From Faecalibacterium duncaniae (GTDB lineage: Bacteria; Bacillota; Clostridia; Oscillospirales; Ruminococcaceae): a stretch of DNA of 64,000 nt. The stretch is from NCBI RefSeq assembly GCF_010509575.1, contig NZ_CP048437.1:1116001-1180000 (forward strand), read 5' to 3'. Numbering within the stretch: the first letter of the stretch is position 1; every line of letters starts with the position of its first letter. Shown here one piece after another: positions 40,142 through 47,659 of the stretch. The position numbers and the translations under genes were made by a program. The notes under the pieces were generated by a model that saw only the letters and a list, made by a program, of their open reading frames with translations, did no database searches and had not been told where the DNA came from.

Positions 40142-40603
40142 ATGAAGATTCTGGTCAGCGCCTGCCTGCTGGGCGAAAACTGCAAATACAGCGGCGGAAA
40201 CAATTACAATCAGGCGGTTTGTGATTTTGCGCGGGGGCATCAGGTGGTTCCGGTCTGCCCGGAGGTTTTGGGCGGCCTGCCCACACCGCGGTGCCCGGCG
40301 GAAATCGTGCAGGGCGTTGTCACGAACAAAGAGGGCATCAATGTGGACCGGGAGTTCCGAGCGGGCGCAGCCAAGGCCCTTGCCATCGCAAAAGAAAATG
40401 GGGTGGAGCTTGCCATCCTGCAATCCCGCAGCCCCAGCTGCGGCGTGAAGGAAATTTACGATGGAACGTTTTCCGGGACAAAGATTCCCGGACAGGGCGT
40501 TTTTGCCAAGATGCTGATGGACGAAGGCGTCCGTGTTCTGGATGCCGGGGAATTGCCTAAAATTATCTTGAAAAATGAGGACGGAAAATGTCAATCAAAC
40601 TGA
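40142..40603 (+). CDS. DUF523/TudS family protein (thiouracil desulfidase-like)
   Basis: A 153-residue protein starting MKILVSACLLGENCKYSGG, with CPEVLGGLPTPRCPAE and SRSPSCGVKEIYDGTFSG. These cysteine motifs match DUF523, whose characterised member TudS uses a 4Fe-4S cluster to desulfurate thiouracil. A role in thiolated-base recycling is therefore plausible, on family grounds only. Its 3' end overlaps the truncated HAD gene by 16 bp. Confidence 0.88.
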   Translation: MKILVSACLLGENCKYSGGNNYNQAVCDFARGHQVVPVCPEVLGGLPTPRCPAEIVQGVVTNKEGINVDREFRAGAAKALAIAKENGVELAILQSRSPSCGVKEIYDGTFSGTKIPGQGVFAKMLMDEGVRVLDAGELPKIILKNEDGKCQSN

Positions 40604-41130
40604 TTTGCAGCGACATTGACGGTACGCTGCTGCAATACGGCAAAAAGGAACTGGAAGACGAGATCTTTGAGCAGATACGGGAGCTGCATCGGCGCGGCAT
40701 TCTGTTTTGCCCGGCATCCGGTCGGCAGTATACCAGCCTGCGCAAGCTCTTTGCACCGGTGGCAGACTGCTGTGTGTTTCTTTGTGAGAACGGCGGCGTG
40801 ATCTATAAGGGCGAACAGTGCATCGCCAAGAATCCGATGCCCCGTGCACTGGCCGAAGAAATTGCCAACGACCTGTGGACCCGCAGCGACGGGCAGGGCG
40901 AAGTGATGCTTTCCGGCCAGAATACTGCATACCTGATGGAGCGGGGTCTGGGAATGCTCCAGCGCATCCAGTTCATCGGGAACAACTATCAGATCATTCA
41001 TGACCCGTCTGAGGTGCCGGAGGAGATCACAAAAGTATCGGTGTATCTGCACGAAGGCGTAGAATCTTACACGGAACGGTTTGTCCCACGATGGAAAGAG
41101 GCAAACTGCGCTGACAGGAGAATTTTATGA
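40588..41130 (+). pseudogene. HAD phosphatase (Cof-type), C-terminally truncated
   Basis: 180 codons; MSIKLICSDIDGTLLQYGKKEL carries the catalytic DxD motif I and the CPASGRQY motif II. Cof-type HAD-IIB enzymes are about 265 aa, and motifs III and IV (the Lys and the GD(x)xND acidic loop) are missing. The frame ends abruptly and its last codons overlap the next gene's ATG, consistent with a deletion that fused two loci. Probably inactive. Confidence 0.75.
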
Positions 41131-41714
41131 CAGAGCGCTATTGTGAGGGTGAACGGTTTGCTGACCTGTCGTTCACCGAGGAGACTTTTGAGGATTGCGA
41201 CTTTACCGACTGCGTGTTTGTGGATTGCTCCTTTACCAAATGCGAACTGGATCATACCACGCTGAACGAGTGCAAATTCGTGCGGTGTGAGATCACAGGT
41301 CTGCGCAGCACTCATTCTTCGGTGCAGTCGCTGGATTTTGATGACTGCCGCCTGAATGAAATTGAGTGGGCACCGCTGATGTCCAACGGTGCCTTCCCGG
41401 ACCCTATCAATACGCTGAAAGAGTGCAGTCTGAAATATAACACCTTCACCGAAATGAACTTTAACCGCTTCGACTTTTCGGACGGCAACGAAATTGTCGG
41501 CTCCATGTTTGCCAAATGCGAGATGCAGCTGGCGAATTTCAAGGGTGTAGAACTTCACGAAACGGAGTTCTACCAGTGTGATCTGCGCAAGGCGGATTTC
41601 CGGGATGCCGCCGGTTATAAGGTGGACATTCTGGGCAGCCGCCTGAAGGATGCGAAATTTTCCCTGCCGGAAGCGGTGAATCTGCTGGCAGATTTGAAGA
41701 TCAAACTGTCGTAA
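41127..41714 (+). CDS. Pentapeptide-repeat protein (Qnr-like fold)
   Basis: A 195-residue right-handed beta-helix protein with repeats of the A(D/N)LXX type: FEDCDFTDCVFVDCSFTKCE and later NFKGVELHETEFYQCDLRKA, interrupted near 60-100 by a loop, as in the Qnr/MfpA group that mimics DNA and binds gyrase. The function here is unknown. GGAG lies seven bases before the ATG at 41127. Confidence 0.85.
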   Translation: MTERYCEGERFADLSFTEETFEDCDFTDCVFVDCSFTKCELDHTTLNECKFVRCEITGLRSTHSSVQSLDFDDCRLNEIEWAPLMSNGAFPDPINTLKECSLKYNTFTEMNFNRFDFSDGNEIVGSMFAKCEMQLANFKGVELHETEFYQCDLRKADFRDAAGYKVDILGSRLKDAKFSLPEAVNLLADLKIKLS

Positions 41715-41726
41715 GAAGGAGAAAAA

Positions 41727-42179
41727 ATGCGTCAACTCATCATTGCACGAAAAGATCTGCAGATGTCTCCCGGTAAGCTGGCGGCGCAGTGCTGCCACGC
41801 TTCGCTGGCATTCCTCACCGACCCCATCGGCATGGGACAGAGCGTGAAACCCATCGAGAAAGACGGAGAAATTACCGGCTATCGGGCAGAAATCATGTTG
41901 GAGAAAGCAACCTATGAAGAATGGTTCGATGGCTCTTTTACCAAAACTATCTGCGGGGCAAAGAACCGCAATCAACTGCCGAAAGCAAAGACAATTGCCG
42001 AGGAATTGGGACTGGTGGAAAACAAAGACTTCTTCCTTATCCGGGATGCCTGCCACACCGAGCTGGAGCCGGAAGAATTTGATGAAAACGGAGGAGGCAT
42101 GACCCTGACCTGCATCGGTTTCCGCCCGCTGCCGGATGAAATTGCACATCAGATCAGCCATAAGTTCCATTTGTATTGA
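41727..42179 (+). CDS. Peptidyl-tRNA hydrolase, Pth2 family
   Basis: A 150-residue protein starting MRQLIIARKDLQMSPGKLAAQCCHAS, with GAKNRNQLPKAKTIAEELGL and FFLIRDACHTELEPEE...LTCIGFRP, the archaeal/eukaryal-type Pth2 signatures. Bacteria normally rely on Pth1, so a Pth2 in an accessory region is either a spare recycling enzyme or part of a stress module. AAGGAG lies eight bases upstream; the previous gene ends 12 bp before. Confidence 0.85.
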   Translation: MRQLIIARKDLQMSPGKLAAQCCHASLAFLTDPIGMGQSVKPIEKDGEITGYRAEIMLEKATYEEWFDGSFTKTICGAKNRNQLPKAKTIAEELGLVENKDFFLIRDACHTELEPEEFDENGGGMTLTCIGFRPLPDEIAHQISHKFHLY

Positions 42180-42194
42180 TAGAATTCCTTTATT

Positions 42195-43076
42195 TTATAA
42201 GCATTTTCCACAGTCACTGCAGCCGTTGCAGATCAACTTGCTACCGCAGGTCTCGCAGTTTGCGCGGAAATGAGGCACATAGAGATCTTCCTGCGGGATG
42301 GGGTAGCCCCAGTCGTCCACGAGGTCAAAATGAATGGGCCTGCCCTGATAGTTCATGCCGGATTTACAGGCCATTCGGCTTTGCAGCTGCTTGTTTGGCA
42401 GGTGGTAGCGCCTGCCGTCCTTGATGAACACGGTGCCGGTCTCGATAAAGCAGAATGTTACGTTGGCATCCACGCATTCCTGCCGGAGAGACTTGACCCA
42501 ATCAAAATTGCAGGGGCGGGCACCATCGTAGTTTTCGCCGCCGCAGATGACCTGCTCGATTTGCCCGGCGGAAAGGTACTGCCGGATGCTTACTGGCCCG
42601 ATGAAGGGCGCGCACATGATGCCCTTGTGTTTGAAGGGCAGGTCGAACAGGATGGGAATGCGCTCATCGGCGCGGCGCTGATTTTCACAGGTGACGTTGA
42701 AAAAGATGTTGTCCCAACCGCTGCCCCAGTCCGGCGGCAGGCACTCCCGCACCCGCTGCGGCCGTTTGGTGAGAAGGAAAAACACCACATCGCTGCGCTG
42801 GCGCATGATGTCCCACGCCTCAGCCCGCCACGGGTCGGCTTCTTCCAAGAAGAAGTCCGAGGTCATGCAGACCCGGATCTGCTCACCACTCTGGATTTTG
42901 TAGTGTCCGGTGCGGTCTTTCTGGAGCGGATAGGAAAAGCCGCTTTTCGTTTTGTAGATCTCGGCTCCGTTCTGGTCCCGCATCCGGTCGAGAAAATACA
43001 TGTAGCAGTTCTGGCAGCCCTCGCTGCACTTGACGCAGCCGTGCCATGGATTCCAGATGTCGTGCAGGAAGCTCAC
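42195..43076 (-). CDS. DUF5131 family protein (phage Gp37/Gp68-like, radical-SAM-like)
   Basis: About 293 aa. The N-terminus HDIWNPWHGCVKCSEGCQNC carries the CxxCxxxCxxC cluster of this family, and SFLLTKRPQRVRECLPP-like plus ICGGENYDGARPC segments follow. The last 20 residues form a second Cys-rich knuckle (CETCGSKLIC, CSDCGKC). The start is uncertain: GTG 43076 is tight against AGAGGG, and a CTG seven bases later would be better spaced. It is divergent from the macrodomain gene with both promoters in 115 bp. Confidence 0.78.
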   Translation of the reverse strand: MSFLHDIWNPWHGCVKCSEGCQNCYMYFLDRMRDQNGAEIYKTKSGFSYPLQKDRTGHYKIQSGEQIRVCMTSDFFLEEADPWRAEAWDIMRQRSDVVFFLLTKRPQRVRECLPPDWGSGWDNIFFNVTCENQRRADERIPILFDLPFKHKGIMCAPFIGPVSIRQYLSAGQIEQVICGGENYDGARPCNFDWVKSLRQECVDANVTFCFIETGTVFIKDGRRYHLPNKQLQSRMACKSGMNYQGRPIHFDLVDDWGYPIPQEDLYVPHFRANCETCGSKLICNGCSDCGKCL

Positions 43077-43094
43077 CCTCTTTCTGTACCTATT

Positions 43095-43161
43095 ATTATA
43101 ATAGCTGCGCGGACAGGAAACAAGAGCACCCCTTGCACTGCCCCGCCGGATGTGATAGGAT
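43095..43161. promoter_or_regulatory. Divergent promoters, DUF5131 and macrodomain genes
   Basis: Minus strand: TTGTTT (43118-43123) and TATAAT (43095-43100), 17-bp spacer. Plus strand: TTGCAC (43133-43138) and TAGGAT (43156-43161), 17-bp spacer. The two -35 boxes are 9 bp apart, so a shared regulator is possible. Confidence 0.65.
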
Positions 43162-43190
43162 GAAGAAAACCATGTGAGGGAGGAACCACC

Positions 43191-44222
43191 ATGCCGTTTC
43201 TGATGATCCGCAACGACATCACCAAGGTGGCGGCGGATGCCATCGTCAACCCGGCGAACCGGAACCTTTTGCAGGGCAGCGGCACCAGCCGTGCCATCTA
43301 TCAGGCAGCAGGGGAGCAGGAGCTGACCGCCGCCTGCGAAGCCATCGGCCGCTGCGATTTGGGCAGAGCCGTGTGTACCCCGGCGTTCGGTCTGCCCGCA
43401 AAATATATTTTCCATGCAGTCTGCCCGGCGTGGCACGGCGGCGGGTTCGGCGAAGCTGAACAATTAGCCGGTGCATACCACTCTGCACTGAAATTAGCCG
43501 CAAAGTACCACTGCGAGAGCGTGGCCTTTCCGCTGCTGTCCAGCGGGAACTACGGCTACCCCAAGGAGCAGGCCTTCCGCATTGCGGTGGATACCATCAC
43601 GCAGTACGTCATGGAGCACGACCTGACCGTGTATCTGGTGCTTTACGACCGGGGCTCGCTGGCCGTGAGCCGGAAGCTGTTCGCCTCGGTGGAGGAGTAC
43701 ATTGACGACCACTATGTAGCACAGAACGATGAAAGCTACGGATTTGGCCGTCGGCGCAGGGAATTGTCAGAGCAGCGGAGGCTTCTGGAAGAAGATGCTG
43801 CCCTGCCGATGCTAGGTGCAGTTCCGGCACCCGCCGCGGCACCCAGGACAGCCCGCAGTCTGGAAAGCCTGATGGACAACCTTGGCGAGAGCTTCACCAC
43901 TCGGCTGCTGCGGCTCATTGACGAGCGGGGGCTGAAAGACTCCACCGTGTACAAGCAGTCCAACATCTCCCGGCAGCATTTCTCCAAAATTCAGTGCAAC
44001 CGCGACTACAACCCCAAAAAGAAAACCGTGCTGGCCTTTGCGGTTGGGTTGCACCTGTCCGAAGATGAAACCATCGACCTGCTCAAGAGTGCGGGCTATG
44101 CCTTTTCGGATGGCTCCAAGCGGGACTGGATCGTGCGGTATTGCCTGGAACACAAAATCTATAACATCAATCAGGTCAATACGCTATTGTTTGAATACGA
44201 TCAGGAACAGCTGGGTGCGTGA
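43191..44222 (+). CDS. Macrodomain protein with C-terminal helix-turn-helix
   Basis: 343 aa. Residues 1-175 form a macrodomain with the ADP-ribose-binding elements DAIVNPANRNLLQGSGTSRA and VAFPLLSSGNYGYP. After a charged, Pro/Ala-rich linker (about 185-225) the C-terminal 120 residues (LMDNLGESFTTRLLRLIDERGLKDSTVYKQSNISRQHFSKIQ) look like an XRE-type DNA-binding domain with a helical extension. It may bind or remove ADP-ribose and regulate the cluster. GGGAGG lies upstream. It precedes VWA and ARH genes. Confidence 0.85.
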   Translation: MPFLMIRNDITKVAADAIVNPANRNLLQGSGTSRAIYQAAGEQELTAACEAIGRCDLGRAVCTPAFGLPAKYIFHAVCPAWHGGGFGEAEQLAGAYHSALKLAAKYHCESVAFPLLSSGNYGYPKEQAFRIAVDTITQYVMEHDLTVYLVLYDRGSLAVSRKLFASVEEYIDDHYVAQNDESYGFGRRRRELSEQRRLLEEDAALPMLGAVPAPAAAPRTARSLESLMDNLGESFTTRLLRLIDERGLKDSTVYKQSNISRQHFSKIQCNRDYNPKKKTVLAFAVGLHLSEDETIDLLKSAGYAFSDGSKRDWIVRYCLEHKIYNINQVNTLLFEYDQEQLGA

Positions 44223-44237
44223 TTTGTCGCCTGCCCG

Positions 44238-44266
44238 TTGACCTTTTGCCCTTCGGTTTGTGGTAT
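44238..44266 (+). promoter_or_regulatory. Promoter of the VWA-ARH pair
   Basis: TTGACC 44238-44243, 17-bp spacer, TGGTAT 44261-44266, located between the macrodomain and VWA genes. Confidence 0.55.
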
Positions 44267-44313
44267 CCTTTTGCCAACGAAAGCGATACACCACAAAACG
44301 GAGGGCATTTATT

Positions 44314-44973
44314 ATGAAGAAAAATCTTACCGAGCTTGTTTTCATTCTGGACCGCAGCGGTTCCATGGGCGGGCTGGAGCAGGACACCATCGGCGGGTTC
44401 AATGCTATGCTGACCCGGCAGAAGGAGCAGGAGGGCGAGGCCAACGTGACCACCATCCTGTTCGACCATGAGGTGCAGCTGCTGCACGACCGTTTTCCGC
44501 TGAAGGCTGTTGCGCCGCTGACCGAAAAGGACTACTACGTCCGGGGCTGCACGGCGCTGCTGGATGCCATTGGTTATGGCATGGAAAAGATGGTGAATAT
44601 CCAGCGCCATCTGCCGGAGGACGAGCGTGCCGAAAAGGTCATCTTTGTCATCACCACCGACGGACTGGAAAACGCCAGCAAACGGTTTGGCTATGAGAAG
44701 ATCCGCCGGATGATCGAGCGGGAAAAAGAGCAATACGGCTGGGAGTTCCTGTTCCTCGGTGCCAACATGGACGCCGTGAAGGAAGCTGCCCGCTTCGGCA
44801 TCGGGGCAGACCGGGCGGTGCGGTTTGAGAATGACGCACAGGGCGTGGCGGTCAACTACCACGTTGTTAGCGAGACAGTCTCCCGGATGCGGGAAGCACC
44901 CTGCTGCGCGTCCATCGGCGCAGAGTGGAAAGAACAAATCGAAGCTGATTTCCAGAAGCGGCATCATAGGTAA
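44314..44973 (+). CDS. VWA domain protein
   Basis: A 219-residue single-domain protein. The MIDAS metal site is complete: DRSGS at 13-17, the Thr in GCTALLDAIG, and the Asp in ITTDGLENAS. No membrane segment or signal peptide is visible, so it acts in the cytoplasm as a metal-dependent scaffold. GGAGGG precedes ATG 44314; an upstream in-frame codon lacks a site. The ADP-ribosylglycohydrolase gene follows 14 bp later. Confidence 0.88.
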   Translation: MKKNLTELVFILDRSGSMGGLEQDTIGGFNAMLTRQKEQEGEANVTTILFDHEVQLLHDRFPLKAVAPLTEKDYYVRGCTALLDAIGYGMEKMVNIQRHLPEDERAEKVIFVITTDGLENASKRFGYEKIRRMIEREKEQYGWEFLFLGANMDAVKEAARFGIGADRAVRFENDAQGVAVNYHVVSETVSRMREAPCCASIGAEWKEQIEADFQKRHHR

Positions 44974-44987
44974 GGGAGGAAACAGCC

Positions 44988-45791
44988 ATGTTAGGAGCAA
45001 TCTTGGGTGACATCGTGGGCAGTCCCTATGAATTTGACCACAACAATTACAAGCACAAGGATTTTCCGCTGCTGAGCGAGAAATCGCACTTCACCGATGA
45101 TACCGTCATGACCGCTGCGGTGGCAGTTGGTCTGATTGACGGAAAGGGTCTGCCGGAGAGAACATTTTGTGCAGTGCAGCATGAAATGCGGTTCTGGGGC
45201 CGTGAATATCCCCATGCCGGTTACGGCGGGATGTTCCGCCGGTGGCTGCACGCAGAAAATCCGAATCCCTATGGCAGTTTCGGCAACGGCTCGGCTATGC
45301 GGGTGTCGGCAGCGGGCTGGCTGTTCGACACGCTGGACAAAACGCTGGAAATGGCAAAAGTGACCGCTGAAGTCACCCACAACCACCCGGAGGGCATCAA
45401 AGGCGCGCAGGCCACGGCGGCAGTGATTTTTCTGGCCCGTACCGGCCACAGCAAGCCGGAAATCAAACAATATGTGGAGCAGACCTTCGGCTATGACCTG
45501 AACCGCACCTGCGATGAGATACGCCCGACTTATCATCATGTGGAGACCTGTCAGGAAACTGTGCCGGAAGCAATCATTGCTTTTCTGGAAAGCGTCAGTT
45601 TTGAGGATGCACTTCGCAATGCGGTCTCTCTGGGCGGCGACAGCGACACCCTTGCCTGCGTCACCGGCGGCATTGCCGAAGCTTTTTACGGGATGCCGCA
45701 GGAACTGCGGGACGAGACTTTGAAACGTCTGCCGGAGGATATCCGGGAAGCATATGAACTGTTGTGCTTCATGATTGCCAAGATGATATAA
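44988..45791 (+). CDS. ADP-ribosylglycohydrolase (ARH/DraG family)
   Basis: A 267-residue enzyme expected to remove ADP-ribose from a target. Metal-binding signatures are in place: HFTDDTVMTAA near 33-43, YGSFGNGSAMRVS, and GGDSDTLACVTGGIAEA near 205-221. GGGAGG precedes the ATG. It is co-transcribed with the VWA gene, next to a macrodomain gene, giving two proteins in a row that handle ADP-ribose. No ADP-ribosyltransferase toxin is seen nearby. Confidence 0.92.
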   Translation: MLGAILGDIVGSPYEFDHNNYKHKDFPLLSEKSHFTDDTVMTAAVAVGLIDGKGLPERTFCAVQHEMRFWGREYPHAGYGGMFRRWLHAENPNPYGSFGNGSAMRVSAAGWLFDTLDKTLEMAKVTAEVTHNHPEGIKGAQATAAVIFLARTGHSKPEIKQYVEQTFGYDLNRTCDEIRPTYHHVETCQETVPEAIIAFLESVSFEDALRNAVSLGGDSDTLACVTGGIAEAFYGMPQELRDETLKRLPEDIREAYELLCFMIAKMI

Positions 45792-45862
45792 AATGCGATG
45801 ATGCGACTGAATTTTGAAAAGATTGCATAGGATTTTATAAAAGTATTATTCTTTCGTGAATT

Positions 45863-45905
45863 TTAGCACTCTTCTATTGACACTGCTAATGAACGGTGCT
45901 ATAAC
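45863..45905 (+). promoter_or_regulatory. hsp20 promoter with degenerate CIRCE (HrcA) operator
   Basis: TTAGCACTC (45863-45871), nine bases, then CACTGCTAA (45881-45889). The CIRCE consensus is TTAGCACTC-N9-GAGTGCTAA, so the left half is perfect and the right half matches 7 of 9. It covers the -35 box of a strong promoter: TTGACA 45877-45882, 17-bp spacer, TATAAC 45900-45905. About 115 nt of leader follow before the start codon. Confidence 0.8.
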
Positions 45906-46024
45906 AGTGGCGTGCTCAGGAGGAAGGGCAAAAGGAGAGCCGCAAGGCTCCCCGGAAAGCCTTTCCGAGTGGACGCTTCAGATTTTTTGCCCCGACCCGA
46001 ACGCCGGGATTGGAGGAATGATTT

Positions 46025-46489
46025 ATGCTTATGCCGACTGTTTTCCATGAAAACCTGTTCGATGATTTCTTCGATCCGTTCTGGAATGACGCTGCACTGG
46101 AACGTATGATGAACCGTGAGGCTCGTGATACCTTTGGTAAGCGTGGTGCAAACATGATGAAGACCGATGTCAAACAGACGGACAACGGCTACGAAGTAGC
46201 TGTTGACCTGCCGGGCTGCAAGAAGGAAGACGTTCAGATGGATCTGAACGACGGCTACCTGACCATTCAGGCAGTGCGCAGCCACAGCAACGACGAAAAG
46301 GATAAGAAGGGCCGCTATCTGCGGCGCGAATCCTTCTCCGGCACCTGCGCGCGCAGTTTCTACGTGGGCGATGTGAAGAAGGAAGACATCCACGCAAAGT
46401 TCGAGGATGGCGTCCTGCACGTCGAGCTGCCTGCTCCTCAGCAGACGAAGGCTTTGCCTGAGAACCCGAACCTGATCGAGATCGAGTAA
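46025..46489 (+). CDS. Hsp20/alpha-crystallin small heat shock protein
   Basis: A 154-residue holdase chaperone. The N-terminal arm (FHENLFDDFFDPFWND) is followed by the alpha-crystallin domain (about 45-140: MKTDVKQTDNGYEVAVDLPGCKKEDV, RYLRRESFSGTCARSFYVGD, GVLHVELPA) and a short tail ending in IEIE. GGAGG seven bases before ATG 46025. Expression is probably heat-inducible through HrcA given the CIRCE-like operator. Confidence 0.93.
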   Translation: MLMPTVFHENLFDDFFDPFWNDAALERMMNREARDTFGKRGANMMKTDVKQTDNGYEVAVDLPGCKKEDVQMDLNDGYLTIQAVRSHSNDEKDKKGRYLRRESFSGTCARSFYVGDVKKEDIHAKFEDGVLHVELPAPQQTKALPENPNLIEIE

Positions 46490-46499
46490 AACGCCGGTC

Positions 46500-46574
46500 G
46501 TGTGCGCCAAAGCACAACGCACATAAGATGCCCCCGGAGAGCCGCAACAAGCCCTCCGGGGGCATTTTTGTTTC
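46500..46574 (+). repeat. Duplicated intergenic terminator module, copy 1
   Basis: Starts GTGTGCGCCAA, continues through CGCACATAAG and a terminator (TGCCCCCGGAG 46529-46539 with CTCCGGGGGCA 46554-46564, loop containing AACAAGCC) to ATTTTTGTTTC. A near copy with compensating stem changes lies at 48697-48772. Confidence 0.85.
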
Positions 46575-46646
46575 GCTATCTTTTCCGCAAGGGAAAATCA
46601 TGGTATACTGAGAACAGCAACTCGGAATTTATGGAGGTACTTCACT

Positions 46647-46742
46647 ATGGAATACAAACGCTTTGGCGGTAGGCTCCTTGTCCGCATCGACAAAGATGAG
46701 GAAATCGGTGAAACAAATTTGATTTTAGGGGGACAAAGATGA
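46647..46742 (+). pseudogene. PPC (DUF296) domain protein, N-terminal stub
   Basis: A 31-codon frame, ATG 46647 after GGAGG, reads MEYKRFGGRLLVRIDKDEEI, the typical start of PPC-domain DNA-binding proteins (normally about 140 aa), then breaks off and stops over the ATG of the YitT gene (ATGA). Most of the domain has been deleted. It could now serve for translational coupling of yitT. Confidence 0.6.
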
Positions 46743-47596
46743 GTGATGTAAAAGAAAAGACCGGCGCAGTCCTGAGGGAGACGGCAGTCCTGACCGGGGC
46801 GGTGGCGATCATTGCGGCGGGCGTTTTCTTTTTTCTGGTGCCGAGCCATACATCCGTCAGCAGCATTTCCGGCCTTGGCATCGTGCTGTCCAATTTTGTG
46901 CCGCTGCCCTTGTCGGTCATTACGATGATCCTGAACGTCGTGCTTCTCATCATCGGGTTCTTTACCTGCGGCAGAGAATTTGGCGCAAAGACCGTATACA
47001 CCAGTGTGCTGCTGCCGGTGTTTCTGGGGCTGTTTGAAAAGCTGTTCCCGGAGTTCGGCTCGATGACCGGCAGTCAGGAGCTGGACGTGCTGTGCTATAT
47101 TCTGGTGGTCAGCATCGGGCTGAGTATTTTGTTCAACCGCAATGCATCCTCCGGCGGGCTGGATATCGTGGCAAAGATCATGAACAAGTACCTGCACATG
47201 GAATTGGGAAAAGCCATGTCTCTGTCGGGAATGTGTGTGGCGCTTTCCGCGGCCCTGGTCTACGATAAAAAGACCGTGGTGCTGAGTATCCTCGGTACTT
47301 ACTTCAACGGCATCGTGCTGGACCATTTCATCTTTGATAACAGCATCAAACGCCGCGTCTGCATCATCACCGAAAAAGAGGAGACGCTGCGTCAGTTCAT
47401 CCTCCATGACCTGCACAGCGGTGCGACCATGTACGAGGCCATCGGTGCATACAATCTGGAAAAGCACAACGAGATCATTACCATCGTGGACAAGAGCGAA
47501 TATCAGAAGCTGATGAACTTTATCAACCGGGAAGACCCCAAGGCTTTTGTTACCGTTTACAATGTGTCCAGCATGCAGTATCAGCCCAAGATCTAA
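46739..47596 (+). CDS. YitT family membrane protein
   Basis: A 285-residue protein with five hydrophobic helices in residues 15-195 (including RNASSGGLDIVAKIMNKYL, the YitT signature) and a C-terminal soluble DUF2179-like domain (about 205-280, RRVCIITEKEETLRQFIL...ATMYEAIGAY). Function is unknown in this widespread Firmicute family. A GGGGGA site precedes the ATG. Confidence 0.88.
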   Translation: MSDVKEKTGAVLRETAVLTGAVAIIAAGVFFFLVPSHTSVSSISGLGIVLSNFVPLPLSVITMILNVVLLIIGFFTCGREFGAKTVYTSVLLPVFLGLFEKLFPEFGSMTGSQELDVLCYILVVSIGLSILFNRNASSGGLDIVAKIMNKYLHMELGKAMSLSGMCVALSAALVYDKKTVVLSILGTYFNGIVLDHFIFDNSIKRRVCIITEKEETLRQFILHDLHSGATMYEAIGAYNLEKHNEIITIVDKSEYQKLMNFINREDPKAFVTVYNVSSMQYQPKI

Positions 47597-47659
47597 TCGG
47601 CGGAGAGCTGCGTGGTATACTCAAGTCCGGAAATATCAAAGCGCATGGAGGTAAAAAGC

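Noticed and set aside
43077..43463. N-terminal extension of the DUF5131 protein by 129 codons
   Set aside because: It is antisense to the start of the macrodomain gene, spans both promoters and has no homology-like features; the family begins at HDIWNPWHGC.
45856..46050. 64-codon frame upstream of hsp20
   Set aside because: It overlaps the promoter and CIRCE operator, has no ribosome site and no recognisable domain; the interval is the 5' leader of hsp20.
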